Shown here: positions 1 to 8,933 of the stretch, piece by piece
Layout: each line of letters begins with the position of its first letter
How positions within the stretch are numbered: position 1 is the first letter of the stretch
From: Clostridium cuniculi
GTDB taxonomy: Bacteria; Bacillota; Clostridia; Clostridiales; Clostridiaceae
Direction of reading: 5' to 3'
Length of the DNA stretch: 51,332 bases
NCBI RefSeq assembly: GCF_004353185.1
Contig: NZ_SMUS01000029.1
Coordinates: 1 to 51,332 of the forward strand
Notes under the pieces: model-generated
Seen by the model: the letters and a program-made list of their open reading frames with translations, nothing else
The model's database searches: none
What the model was told of the DNA's origin: nothing
Program-made: the position numbers and the translations under genes

Positions 1-11
1 AGTGATAGAGA

Positions 12-204
12 AAAATTAATGATATAACCGGAAGAAAGTATTATATAATAAGCTTTAGAATTTAATTATTATTGTAATAAAATTAGCGTTAAGAAGCTGA
101 GGTAAGCGATAGCGAACTTCGAAGCTTTAGCTAATTTTATGGAAATAATAATATAAATTCTTAGCGAAATTATATGACTTAATGGAGGTTATATCATTAA
201 TTTT
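12..204. repeat. 193-bp imperfect palindrome (MITE-like or long hairpin)
   Basis: Perfect 17-bp outer arms lie at 12-28 and 188-204 (AAAATTAATGATATAAC and its complement). A second near-perfect inner pair of about 29 bp lies at 59-87 and 130-159, and the stretches between the two pairs are also partly complementary. The central loop, about 88-129, is richer in G+C. The element sits downstream of sleC, so a transcript reading out of that gene would fold into a long hairpin. There is no T-run typical of a simple terminator. No transposase ORF is present. The mobile-element interpretation is inference. Confidence 0.6.
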
Positions 205-246
205 CGGCATCACGGCATTAACGCTTTAGTTCGCAATATTATTCAA

Positions 247-1581
247 TTAGTCGTCGAAGTAGTTTATTTTTGGTACTTGTTTTGAGTTTAAGATATCAAA
301 TGATAATGGTGGGACAAATGTTCTTTGTTTGATAGATGATCTTAATTCTGCAATTCTTGTTACTCCAACATAAACATCAGATATTCTATACCATGTTGCA
401 TAATCTACAACCCCTGTTTGAGGTAAGTTGAATACACTTTGAAATACCTTAACTGCTTCTTCTGTCCTTGGACCATATACTCCATCAACTGCAGACTTAG
501 GTATTAATGGATAGTTTTGAGCTATTCTATTCAATTGATCTTGAATTGTTTCAACTTCAGTTCCTGTAGAACCTACAGTTAAATCATATCCTGGATAAGA
601 ACTTGGACTTCCTTTTACAACCTCTGCCGTAACTAACTCAATATCATTTCCATAATAAGTAGTCAAAATCTCATACGGAGTTTTTCCTTCATCTCCAAGA
701 TATTTACTTCCCCACTGAGTCATCCATCCTGGACACTTAACATTTTTTCCATCACAATACTGAGTTAATAAAGGTTGCTTTCTACCTATTCTTCTTACAT
801 AACTTGAAAAAATATCATCAACAACTACGCTTATGCTATCATATATATTTCTTCCATAATTAAAAGCATGATCATATGCTGTTGAATTTGTAATATCATA
901 GTCTTTACCTTTTCCCCTATACCATTCTGTATAAATTCTATTTAAGGTAAATGATATTATTGCATAAATATTAGCTCTTATTGTACTCTCTGGCCAAGTT
1001 GAATAAATCTCGCAAGATGCTACATTTTTAATATAATCTTTATATGCTACTGTGTAATTTGGTGCTGAAGTATTACTTGGTGTACCTGCATGAACAGTTA
1101 TAAATTCTGGAACTACAGGTTTAGGAAGTACTACACCACTAGTTGGTGGTGGTAATGGCTTATCTACTTCCTCTGGAATTTTTGCTGGGAAATTACCATT
1201 TAGTGTGTTAGGATTTATGTTTATTACATCTGCCCTAAAATTTCTACTACTAGTATTTTTTATCAACTGACATTTTTGTATAGCTGTTTGCCCTGGGAAA
1301 ATTTGTATTCCATTTATAACAAGTACCTGAAACCCTTCTCTTTCAACTCGTAAATCATACAAACTGTAAGGTGTTGGTTGTGAAGGCTCTTGTGAATATT
1401 CTAATGGAGGTGCATCTAACTCTATTGTTTGGGATTCTCCTGATGAATTTGTTACTAAATTTACTTCCTTACTCTCTCCTGTTTGGCCTGATGATGGCAC
1501 TAATACTGCCTTACTTCCATCTACTGGTATATAAGTATCACCTACAAAGCATTGTACTTTTAATCTACCTTTCTCAGCCAT
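247..1581 (-). CDS. sleC: Spore cortex-lytic enzyme SleC (pre-pro form)
   Basis: Secreted spore enzyme that degrades cortex peptidoglycan during germination; it is stored as a zymogen and activated by Csp proteases. The 444 residues are close to the usual SleC length. Residues 1-150 form the pre-pro region. The segment GVVLPKPVVPEF at about 149-160 resembles the known start of mature C. perfringens SleC. Residues about 180-330 are the SpoIID-like lytic domain, with a probable catalytic Glu191 in CEIYSTWPE. Residues about 333-402 are a peptidoglycan-binding repeat (VDGVYGPRTEEAVKVFQ). The start is set by GAGGAG seven bases upstream. The gene lies 66 bp downstream of the csp fusion, so the two are probably co-transcribed in the forespore. 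Family assignment is confident. Confidence 0.93.
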   Translation of the reverse strand: MAEKGRLKVQCFVGDTYIPVDGSKAVLVPSSGQTGESKEVNLVTNSSGESQTIELDAPPLEYSQEPSQPTPYSLYDLRVEREGFQVLVINGIQIFPGQTAIQKCQLIKNTSSRNFRADVININPNTLNGNFPAKIPEEVDKPLPPPTSGVVLPKPVVPEFITVHAGTPSNTSAPNYTVAYKDYIKNVASCEIYSTWPESTIRANIYAIISFTLNRIYTEWYRGKGKDYDITNSTAYDHAFNYGRNIYDSISVVVDDIFSSYVRRIGRKQPLLTQYCDGKNVKCPGWMTQWGSKYLGDEGKTPYEILTTYYGNDIELVTAEVVKGSPSSYPGYDLTVGSTGTEVETIQDQLNRIAQNYPLIPKSAVDGVYGPRTEEAVKVFQSVFNLPQTGVVDYATWYRISDVYVGVTRIAELRSSIKQRTFVPPLSFDILNSKQVPKINYFDD

Positions 1582-1647
1582 AATTACTCCTCAATATATT
1601 AATCCATTAATATTAATATGCTTTTTATACAGCTTTAGTTACTAAAG

Positions 1648-4600
1648 CTATATCTCTTTTGGCTTTCTAACAAATAAATTTCCTATATTATACTCTTCAT
1701 ATCGATCATTACTCTCAACTTTGTTAGTTCTAGTCTTCTCCTCATAAACCTCACTTATAGTATCAAATATCCCTTGCAAATTAAAAGTTCCATATCCCCA
1801 TTCTCTATTTGGATAAATATCTCCACTTCTTGTATTAGCTCCTGCAATAATATACGCCCTCACCTGTGGAGTATATATTGCTTGCTGGTTTTTATTAACT
1901 ACTGCCCATTGTAAAATTAAAGCGCATCCACCTGCTACTACAGCTCCAGCTACTGATCCTCCAGTTGCTAACCCTGTTCCTCCTCCTGGTTTAATAACAG
2001 TTGCATTTATACCTCCTGCTGCTATATCAGGTTTTATTCTATTATCTCTTGTATATCCTCTACCAGATTCACTTACAACTGAATTATTATTTTGATTATA
2101 ATATGATACACTAATTGAACCAGAAGATGTACTAGGAACTGTCAATGTTGTGTTTGATGTCGAATTTAATAACTTAGTTTCTTCATCTAATAATTCTCTT
2201 TGTGGTATCCACACATAATACTTTCCATCTACTATATATTTTCCTTTCAATCTAAACTTCCATATACCTTCTCTTAAATTACTTGCCTTTATAATAATTA
2301 ATGAATCACCTGTTATATAATCAGGACTAATAAAATTTACAATCATTTCTGTTCCTTCATAAGTGAATTTTATTTTTTGATTTCTAGATATTTTTGATGT
2401 TAAATTATCTATTATCTCTCCTGATGGTGATACTATTGACAATACAACAATATTAGGTTTATTTATATATATTTGTACAGGTAATATATTTTGATTTTTT
2501 CCTACTCTAAGCTCTATATCTTTAACATCACCAGTATTATTAATTACTCCTTCAACATGTGTTTCTGTATTTCCCTGATTACCAGTATTAGTTACTATTA
2601 AAGTTCCAACTTGTCTTGAAAAATTTTCTATAGGTCTCTCTAAAATTCCCTCACCCGAATGTGATGACATATTAGTACCAAGTGGTATATATATAACTAT
2701 TGGTCTATTAACTTCATTTCCTATGGCAACTGTATATCTTAGTGCTAAAAGTATACTCCAAGGTGTATACCCAATTTTTTTAGGATCTATATAGGAATTA
2801 AGTAATTCATCCTCACTTGCCCTTGCAAGCTTTACTACTACAAATTCACAATCTGGTGCTGCACCCTTCAACTCTGGATTAATTCCTCTAGCTCCAACAA
2901 TACCTGCTACCATAGTTCCATGACCGATTTCATCTTTTGATGGAACTATAGAATATGGATCTTGACCCTTTGCTTTAGCTGATATAGCTTCTGTTATTTG
3001 TTCTTCAGTATATTCCCTTCCATATTTAATTCCATATACATTTTCAGTTGCAGGTAATGTTTGATCCCATATTCTAAATACTCTGGATGTTCCATCCTCT
3101 CTTTGAAATTCCTCACTTAAATAGTCTATTCCAGTATCAATTATTCCCACCAGTACCCCTCTTCCATTTAACCTTAAATATGGATTATTATTAAATGTAG
3201 GGGCACCACTAGCCTCAACCGGAGATATATCACTTAATGTCATTATTGGTTGTAAATCAAGATCAACTATACTATTAGCTAATTTCTCTACTTCACTAAC
3301 CTCATCCTTTGGAACTATTACTATTGCAAAAGTTTCAGATATCATTACTCCTGCCACACCGGGAATTTTTAAAATTTCATTAAGTGTTTCCCTGTTAGGA
3401 ACTTCGATTAATAGAACTATAGAGTGTCCATCATTCTCAATTCCATTAATACCTATACCACTTTGGTTACTTGCACTTCCTTGATTAGATTCAGTTGTGG
3501 TTGTTGCATTTATATTCGTTGCTGGATCATCTTGTCTAATTCCTACATCAATTCTAGCTCCTAACGCTTCCATTGTGGCTCTAAGGCTATTATATGCACA
3601 AACTTCACCGTATCCCCATGCTGAATCAGGATAACTTATATCTCTTCTTTCCTTTTTAGCCCCAATAATTAAATAATATTTTAATCTTTCTCCATACAGA
3701 TAAGGATCGTTTTTCTTTACTATTCCCCATTGCATCATTAATGCACATATTCCTGTAACATTAGGTGTTGCCATTGATGTACCTGTCTTTCTATCATAAG
3801 ACTTCTCAGGAATTGTAGAATAAATATTCTCACCTGGAGCCACTATATCTGGCTTAATATACTGTCCAATAAACGCTTCTCCTCTACCACTAAATGGAGA
3901 TATATTATTAGTTAAATAATTATAACTTCCAACTGAAATAATGTTGATTACTGTTGCCGGAATTCCTAATGTATTATTTATGGTTGGATCTAAAAATTTT
4001 GTAGTTACATTTAATCCTTCTGATATTGGTAACCATATATTAAAATTCCCCTTATAATCATTAATTCTTCTAATAGTCAATTTCCATTGTCCAGATGATA
4101 CAAAAGCGTTGACACCTCTAAGCATTATTCCAATTTCTCCGCTAATATCAAATGGTTTCGGTCCTGTATCATATATTTCGTAAATACTCTCCCCTATTCT
4201 ACCGGATCTAAAACCCTCTGCTAAAAATATCTCACCACTACTTATTCCTGAAGGACTTATAATCTCTATGCTAATTCTCGGTAAAATAGATTTATATATG
4301 TTTAACGCTATAATGGTTTCTGCATCACCAACATTAAAATACACATTATTCTCAGGATTTAATGTACCAGAAATATGATGTGCAGCCTCTCCCTCATTTC
4401 CAGCTGCTATTACTATAGTTTGTCTCTCTAAAGCTGCCGTTATACTTATATATCTCTCTAATAAACTACTCCCATTATGTGCACCATCATTAGTACTTAG
4501 ACTCATATTTACAACTAGTGGTAGTCCTAATTCTTTTGATTTATCATTTAAAAATTTAAGTCCTCTCATTATTTGAGTACTAAGTGCAAATCTGGTTCTT

Positions 4601-5283
4601 GCAGCTTTAACCATAGCTATGGAGCTTTTAGGTGCTACTCCATAAAATTTTTTATCTATTTTCCCTCCAGCACAAGCAATACCTGCTACATGAGTTCCAT
4701 GACCAACTAAATCTACAGAATTTACTACCGAAGATGGATTTGCTGACTGTAATGCTTTATTTATAGTCTCACTATCATATATTTTTCCACCCTGCTCTAA
4801 ATCATAAATATATTTAATTCTAGTAGTTCCATCATCATTTATAAATGCAGGATGAGTATAATCTATTCCAGTATCTATAAATCCAACTAAAATTCCTTCA
4901 CCATCTAAATCATATGAACTCACAGCTTGTGGAATACACGATACTCTATTAGCTTCCGAGTCTGTTGTATATAAACTTTTAGGAAGTTCTATATATTGAA
5001 TACTAGGATTTAATGCTAAATCTATTAATTTATCCACAGGAATTGTTACAATTCCAAAATTATATCCCAAATCTTCATATTTTCCTCCTAACTTATCCAC
5101 AGATTCAGCTACTTTATCCACACTATCCCCAGAGATTATAGTAACCTCTATTTCTTGTTCAACATTTTTTAACATGAAACTATTTGATATATTTAGTTTT
5201 CCTAAAACTTCAATGGGAAAGTTTTTTAATAATCCTAAATAGTTTTGATTCGAATAATTAGTTTCTATAAATATCATCCCCAT
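1648..5283 (-). CDS. cspBA: Csp-type double subtilisin: active first domain, pseudoprotease second domain
   Basis: Germination-specific subtilisin-like protease predicted to cleave pro-SleC. The 1211 residues hold two full Csp units in tandem. Unit 1 has a prodomain (about 1-115) and an intact triad Asp137 (FIDTGID), His195 (GHGTHVAG) and Ser503 (GTSMATP). A Thr/Ser/Asn-rich linker spans about 586-616. Unit 2 has its own prodomain-like part (about 618-700), Asp716 and His788, but the serine position reads GTGLATGG with Gly1104, so this half should be inactive. The layout parallels CspBA of C. difficile, whereas C. perfringens uses separate csp genes. The start is uncertain: Met1 has no clear ribosome site, and Met3 follows GGGG directly. 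No separate cspC is present in this window. The symbol is by analogy. Confidence 0.88.
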   Translation of the reverse strand: MGMIFIETNYSNQNYLGLLKNFPIEVLGKLNISNSFMLKNVEQEIEVTIISGDSVDKVAESVDKLGGKYEDLGYNFGIVTIPVDKLIDLALNPSIQYIELPKSLYTTDSEANRVSCIPQAVSSYDLDGEGILVGFIDTGIDYTHPAFINDDGTTRIKYIYDLEQGGKIYDSETINKALQSANPSSVVNSVDLVGHGTHVAGIACAGGKIDKKFYGVAPKSSIAMVKAARTRFALSTQIMRGLKFLNDKSKELGLPLVVNMSLSTNDGAHNGSSLLERYISITAALERQTIVIAAGNEGEAAHHISGTLNPENNVYFNVGDAETIIALNIYKSILPRISIEIISPSGISSGEIFLAEGFRSGRIGESIYEIYDTGPKPFDISGEIGIMLRGVNAFVSSGQWKLTIRRINDYKGNFNIWLPISEGLNVTTKFLDPTINNTLGIPATVINIISVGSYNYLTNNISPFSGRGEAFIGQYIKPDIVAPGENIYSTIPEKSYDRKTGTSMATPNVTGICALMMQWGIVKKNDPYLYGERLKYYLIIGAKKERRDISYPDSAWGYGEVCAYNSLRATMEALGARIDVGIRQDDPATNINATTTTESNQGSASNQSGIGINGIENDGHSIVLLIEVPNRETLNEILKIPGVAGVMISETFAIVIVPKDEVSEVEKLANSIVDLDLQPIMTLSDISPVEASGAPTFNNNPYLRLNGRGVLVGIIDTGIDYLSEEFQREDGTSRVFRIWDQTLPATENVYGIKYGREYTEEQITEAISAKAKGQDPYSIVPSKDEIGHGTMVAGIVGARGINPELKGAAPDCEFVVVKLARASEDELLNSYIDPKKIGYTPWSILLALRYTVAIGNEVNRPIVIYIPLGTNMSSHSGEGILERPIENFSRQVGTLIVTNTGNQGNTETHVEGVINNTGDVKDIELRVGKNQNILPVQIYINKPNIVVLSIVSPSGEIIDNLTSKISRNQKIKFTYEGTEMIVNFISPDYITGDSLIIIKASNLREGIWKFRLKGKYIVDGKYYVWIPQRELLDEETKLLNSTSNTTLTVPSTSSGSISVSYYNQNNNSVVSESGRGYTRDNRIKPDIAAGGINATVIKPGGGTGLATGGSVAGAVVAGGCALILQWAVVNKNQQAIYTPQVRAYIIAGANTRSGDIYPNREWGYGTFNLQGIFDTISEVYEEKTRTNKVESNDRYEEYNIGNLFVRKPKEI

Positions 5284-5330
5284 ATAAAATTGATTTATAT
5301 AGTATATGCTTATCTATTAATTTTTGTATT
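5284..5330 (-). promoter_or_regulatory. Possible forespore (sigma-G-like) promoter for csp-sleC
   Basis: The short gap between the upstream terminator and csp must carry the promoter if the csp-sleC pair is an independent unit. On the minus strand it contains TTAATA, then 18 bases, then CATATACTA, loosely like sigma-G elements. The match is weak; the call rests mainly on position and on known forespore expression of this locus. Confidence 0.3.
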
Positions 5331-5354
5331 AAAAAAAGTGCCCTTAAGCACTTT
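5331..5354 (-). terminator. Intrinsic terminator after the Xre/S24-like gene
   Basis: Minus-strand reading gives AAAGTGC, a short loop and GCACTTT followed by a run of T. It lies directly after the stop of the 5356-6030 gene and separates it from csp. Confidence 0.8.
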
Positions 5355-5355
5355 A

Positions 5356-6030
5356 TTATAATTTGATTTCTATTCTTTCTAACTTTGCAATTACTGATAT
5401 TTCTCTAGATTCTACAGTTTCTGTCATAAGAGCTCCCCCGTTGCTTACAAGAAGTAACTTTGAGTTTCCTAGACTCTTTATTTGTCTTATTTTTCTACTT
5501 CCTTTATAATCAACTAAGAATATTCCATTATTACTTATTTCCTTTACTAAATGAGCAAAAGCTAAATCTCCTTGCATCATTCTAAAACCAGACATTTCAT
5601 TATCCTGAATTTCTAAATACATAACTTTATCTTGTGGAAATCCTTCTACTTTATTTGAATGAATAGGTAATTCTATTTTTCCTTTAATATTTTTTAAACT
5701 ATAATCATAAATTGGAACATTCTTTAAAACAGATGAAAATGCATTATCCCATACTTCTTCTGTTTCTATCTTTGCTGGCTTTTTATTTACTGTAGCATAA
5801 GTTTTTCTTTCTTCCATTAAAGCTTCATCTGTTACAACCATACTTACATCATTTAAATCTGCATTTAAAATCTTAGCTGCCTTATCTATAAATGATTCTT
5901 GTACAATCCTTCTACCTGTTTCAACTTCGTTTATAAATTTTTCTGCAACACCTAACTTCTTCGCAAGTACCTTTTGTGTCATACCAGATTTTAATCTAGC
6001 TTCTTTTATCTTTTCACCAACTCTACTCAT
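5356..6030 (-). CDS. Xre-family regulator with S24/LexA-like C-terminal domain lacking the catalytic serine
   Basis: Probable DNA-binding repressor of 224 residues. Residues 5-60 are a Xre helix-turn-helix (SGMTQKVLAKKLGVAEKFINEVETGRR). A linker runs from about 65 to 115. Residues about 118-224 resemble the S24 peptidase fold of LexA and CI repressors (IQDNEMSGFRMMQGDLAFAH). The nucleophile motif of that family is normally DSM or NSM; here it is D143-N-E145-M, so Glu replaces Ser and self-cleavage is not expected. The fold may act only in dimerisation or ligand sensing. The gene overlaps the upstream DUF3783 gene by 8 bp, so the two are translationally coupled. There are no phage genes around it. 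Target unknown. Confidence 0.7.
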   Translation of the reverse strand: MSRVGEKIKEARLKSGMTQKVLAKKLGVAEKFINEVETGRRIVQESFIDKAAKILNADLNDVSMVVTDEALMEERKTYATVNKKPAKIETEEVWDNAFSSVLKNVPIYDYSLKNIKGKIELPIHSNKVEGFPQDKVMYLEIQDNEMSGFRMMQGDLAFAHLVKEISNNGIFLVDYKGSRKIRQIKSLGNSKLLLVSNGGALMTETVESREISVIAKLERIEIKL

Positions 6031-6397
6031 TGCCCTCTTCCTTTCTAACTTTTGAATACCATTCTTTTTCCTCTATTAAATGCTTAATAAGGTCATTCAC
6101 CTTCCAATTAATAGATTGCTGTGTCACTACAGCCAATATTCCATCTTTAATATTTTGCCTAGTATCCATTATAGCTTTTCTAAGCTCATATTCAGATAAA
6201 TTATTGTATAGTATTACCTTTTCTTTAATTGGATTATTATTAAATATTTCTAATCGCATACCAAGTAATATATCCATTAATGTCATATCACACATTTCAG
6301 GAGTTATTTCTATTATTTTATACCCTAACTCCTTTAAATTCAATAACTCTATATTAGATAATCCATATACTAAAATACACTTATTATTATCAATCAT
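6023..6397 (-). CDS. DUF3783 family protein
   Basis: Small soluble protein of 124 residues from the preferred start. It resembles DUF3783 (ILVYGLSNIELLNLKELGYKIIEITPEM near the N-terminus, and a helical C-terminus ending in charged residues). The function of the family is not known to me. A GTG nine bases upstream (6406) is possible, but the ATG at 6397 has GGGGTG six bases before it and is the better start. The 3' end overlaps the start of the Xre/S24-like regulator, so the two products are probably made together and may act together. Confidence 0.65.
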   Translation of the reverse strand: MIDNNKCILVYGLSNIELLNLKELGYKIIEITPEMCDMTLMDILLGMRLEIFNNNPIKEKVILYNNLSEYELRKAIMDTRQNIKDGILAVVTQQSINWKVNDLIKHLIEEKEWYSKVRKEEGNE

Positions 6398-6431
6398 AAC
6401 ACTCACCCCAACATATACATATAAATTTAAT

Positions 6432-6505
6432 TTAAGGCTGCATTAAAATTCAATGTGAAAACAATACGGAGTTATTCACATACTTATTTTAATACAGCCC
6501 TTAAA
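6432..6505. repeat. Long hairpin between ppiB and the DUF3783 gene
   Basis: Arms TTAAGGCTGCATTAAAAT (from about 6432) and ATTTTAATACAGCCCTTAA (up to about 6504) are complementary apart from one bulge and one wobble. Inside them, GTGAA and TTCAC extend the stem. There is no T-run on the minus side, so it may be a processing or weak termination structure for ppiB. Confidence 0.55.
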
Positions 6506-6525
6506 GTCTTAGCCCTAATGAAATA

Positions 6526-7050
6526 TTATTCTTCTATTATTTCAGGCTCATCAAACTTTTCACCAAAAGTTTCTACTGTTACTTTTTTCATTACTTGATC
6601 TTCATATGGCTTATCGCTATAATCTCTCTTAGTGTTAACTATCTTTGTAGCAACATCTAATCCTTCTATTAATTTACCAAATGAAGCATATTGTCCATCT
6701 AAGTGTGGTGCATCTTCAACCATTATGAAGAATTGGCTACCTGCAGAATCTGGGTGCATTGCTCTAGCCATAGATAAACCACCTTTTGTATGTTTTAAGT
6801 TATTTGCAAATCCGTTTCTTGAGAATTCACCTTTTATACTATATCCAGGACCTCCAATTCCCATTCCTTCTGGACATCCACCTTGAATCATAAATCCAGG
6901 TATTACTCTATGGAATATTAATCCATCATAAAATCCTCTATTTATTAAATCAACAAAATTTTTAACTGTATTTGGAGCTATTTCTGGATATAACTCAGCT
7001 TTCATTATATCTCCATTTTCCATTTCTATAGTTACTATAGGGTTTTTCAT
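6526..7050 (-). CDS. ppiB: Peptidyl-prolyl cis-trans isomerase (cyclophilin type)
   Basis: Cytoplasmic proline isomerase that assists protein folding. It has 174 residues, a normal single-domain bacterial cyclophilin size. Diagnostic motifs are FHRVIPGFMIQGG (about 47-59), the GGLSMAR region, GSQFFIM and LDGQYASFGKLIEGLDV. There is no signal peptide or membrane segment. It appears to be monocistronic, with a long hairpin downstream and its own upstream region of about 230 bp. The product call is secure; the exact gene name follows common Clostridium usage. Confidence 0.95.
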   Translation of the reverse strand: MKNPIVTIEMENGDIMKAELYPEIAPNTVKNFVDLINRGFYDGLIFHRVIPGFMIQGGCPEGMGIGGPGYSIKGEFSRNGFANNLKHTKGGLSMARAMHPDSAGSQFFIMVEDAPHLDGQYASFGKLIEGLDVATKIVNTKRDYSDKPYEDQVMKKVTVETFGEKFDEPEIIEE

Positions 7051-7196
7051 ATAATTACCTCGCTTTCATTTTTTGGTATAATTTATTATTATCATATTTC
7101 TATATAGTAATTCAATGTTTTAGGTAAATTTTTTATTTTTTAAGGATATAACACTATATTATAAATACTAATATATAACTTTTAATAAGAAAACTC

Positions 7197-7223
7197 AAAA
7201 AAAAAGCCTCGAAAATCGAAGCT
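7197..7223 (-). terminator. Intrinsic terminator after the STAS-like gene
   Basis: The minus strand reads AGCTTCGA, TTT, TCGAGGCT and then nine T. It lies 66 bp beyond the stop of the 7289-7567 gene. The rest of 7051-7288 is AT-rich with no ORF. Confidence 0.75.
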
Positions 7224-7288
7224 AATAAAATTATAATTACTAAATAGAAATCTTTAAAATATATTATATGAAGTTGAAAAATTTTTAT

Positions 7289-7567
7289 TTATTGTTGAAA
7301 TGCAGTTCCTAAAACTACTCTTGAATAATCATTATAGTTTGATAAATTTTTAACATCAATTTGTTTAAAAATATAGTCTCGTCCAAATTTATTTATTAAG
7401 TCAGTAAATAAACATATTAAAAAAGTCGATGGAATTCTCTCTAAACCGTCGAAGTCTAAAGTTACACCTGTATCTAAATTATTCTTTACTATTTCTCTTA
7501 ATAAAATAGCATCCTCTATTGAATAACTCTCTCCTAAAAACTCTTTTATTTTTATATTCATACTCAT
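7289..7567 (-). CDS. STAS-like domain protein (DUF4325 type)
   Basis: Small 92-residue protein resembling the DUF4325 STAS-like family. The pattern is an N-terminal segment with SIEDAILLREIVKNNL, then the beta strand VTLDFDGLERIPSTFLICLF, then a helix and the closing motif NLSNYNDYSRVVLGTA. STAS folds usually bind partner proteins in regulatory switches, but the role of this family is not established. The start is supported by AAAGGAG nine bases upstream. It stands alone between two terminators. Confidence 0.7.
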   Translation of the reverse strand: MSMNIKIKEFLGESYSIEDAILLREIVKNNLDTGVTLDFDGLERIPSTFLICLFTDLINKFGRDYIFKQIDVKNLSNYNDYSRVVLGTAFQQ

Positions 7568-7693
7568 TACCCCAATCTCCTTTTTTAAATATTCTGAAAA
7601 TTCTTTCTATACTAATAATATATACAAATTTCAGAATATTGTCAACTATTTAACAATTATTTTTAATAATTTTTTCTTATTATACCTACAAAT

Positions 7694-7720
7694 AAAAAAA
7701 ACGCCCTTTGGCGCTTTTTT
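7694..7720 (-). terminator. Intrinsic terminator of murI
   Basis: GCGCC and GGCGT arms with a short AAAG loop and T-rich flanks on both sides. It sits immediately after the murI stop codon and could work in both directions. Confidence 0.85.
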
Positions 7721-7722
7721 AT

Positions 7723-8499
7723 TTATGACTGTTGAATTAACTTTAAACTTAAATCAATAACCCTTTGATCATCTAATGAGTTATATATAGTTATGTTTCC
7801 TGTTTCCCTTCTATCTGTTAATAAGTCCTTTTCTTTTAACCTTCTTTTAATTTCTCTAGCAGTTCCTTCTCCACCATCCATTATAGCAACGTTACTTCCT
7901 ACAATTTTTGCTATTGTATCTTTCACAAATGGATAATGTGTACAACCAAGAACTATAGAACTAATATCATCTTTATTATATAAACTTAATTTTTCCTCTA
8001 AATATTCCTCTAATTCTTTTCCACTTAATACTCCATTCTCAATAAACTCCATAAGTCCAGCACATGGTATTGGAATTATTTCAGCCTTTTCTTTATATTT
8101 ATTAAGTAACAAATTAAATTTTTCTTGTTTAATAGTCATTGGGGTTGCCATTATTAATATCTTACCATCTCTATTTAATTCTACTGCTGGTTTTATTGCA
8201 GGCTCTATTCCAACTAAAGGAATATCTGGATATACTCTTCTGAGCTCACTTACCGCTGCACTAGTAGCAGTATTACACGCAACAACAAGTCCTTTTATTC
8301 CTTTTTCTATTAAAAAATCAACTACATTAAATGTTAAATCTCTAATCTCTTTTTTAGGTTTTACACCATATGGAGCATTTTTTGAATCTCCAAAATATAT
8401 ATAATTCTCATTAGGCATTATCTTTATGGCTTCTCTCATCACACTTAAGCCACCTACTCCTGAATCTAAAAAACCTATTGGTAAATCCTTCTTATCCAA
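7723..8499 (-). CDS. murI: Glutamate racemase
   Basis: Converts L-glutamate to D-glutamate for peptidoglycan synthesis in the cytoplasm. The 258 residues are the usual length. The two catalytic cysteines are visible in VVACNTATSAA and VLGCTHYPF. The N-terminal GFLDSGVGGLSV and YFGDSKNAPYG motifs are also present. It is flanked by terminators and expressed on its own. The call is secure. Confidence 0.96.
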   Translation of the reverse strand: MDKKDLPIGFLDSGVGGLSVMREAIKIMPNENYIYFGDSKNAPYGVKPKKEIRDLTFNVVDFLIEKGIKGLVVACNTATSAAVSELRRVYPDIPLVGIEPAIKPAVELNRDGKILIMATPMTIKQEKFNLLLNKYKEKAEIIPIPCAGLMEFIENGVLSGKELEEYLEEKLSLYNKDDISSIVLGCTHYPFVKDTIAKIVGSNVAIMDGGEGTAREIKRRLKEKDLLTDRRETGNITIYNSLDDQRVIDLSLKLIQQS

Positions 8500-8619
8500 G
8501 TTATCTCACTCCAATTTATATATTCCTTAACTTTATTTTATACCTTAATTAATAGTAAATCTACTTTCATTTACTATAATATATAAATTATTGTGTATTT
8601 TTCTTTAAACAAAAAGTTA

Positions 8620-8922
8620 TTAATTATTACACATCCAAGATGGTATTGATACTCTATCATTTTCAATTATTTGCGAGTGTAACAAATCTTTCTTTTTAGC
8701 CAATTCTCTCTTAGCTGAATTTATACTTAATAATTCTTCTGCTTCTCTTATACTTTTAGCCTTAAAAACCATTGTCCATCCATCTTTATTATATTTTCCT
8801 GCGCACATAACATATTTATCTTTATTTTTATTTATTCCATTCATACTATCATAAATAAAACTATTAAGCTCTCCAATATTTTTATAATTAACTTTTACAA
8901 ATATTCCTCTATTTCCTTTCAT
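8620..8922 (-). CDS. Uncharacterised 100-residue protein, probably SOS-induced
   Basis: I do not recognise this protein. It is soluble, with no signal peptide or clear membrane segment, has Cys40 and Cys98, and contains a lysine-rich helical stretch from about 56 to 82. Its control region is striking: a TTGACT-17-TATTAT promoter whose spacer holds a perfect LexA box, and a second perfect LexA box touching the GGAGG ribosome site. By analogy with known SOS regulons it should be repressed by LexA and switched on by DNA damage. It stands alone between murI and carB. Possible roles such as a division inhibitor or nuclease modulator are speculation; no sequence motif supports one. Confidence 0.75.
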   Translation of the reverse strand: MKGNRGIFVKVNYKNIGELNSFIYDSMNGINKNKDKYVMCAGKYNKDGWTMVFKAKSIREAEELLSINSAKRELAKKKDLLHSQIIENDRVSIPSWMCNN

Positions 8923-8933
8923 ACCGCACCTCC

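Noticed and set aside
1371..1583. Plus-strand ORF over sleC
   Set aside because: It is antisense to a well-supported gene, has no ribosome site and no recognisable product; several similar antisense frames elsewhere were dropped for the same reason.
5356..6406. Prophage repressor region
   Set aside because: The Xre/S24-like gene has no integrase, structural or lysis genes near it, and the cleavage serine is missing.
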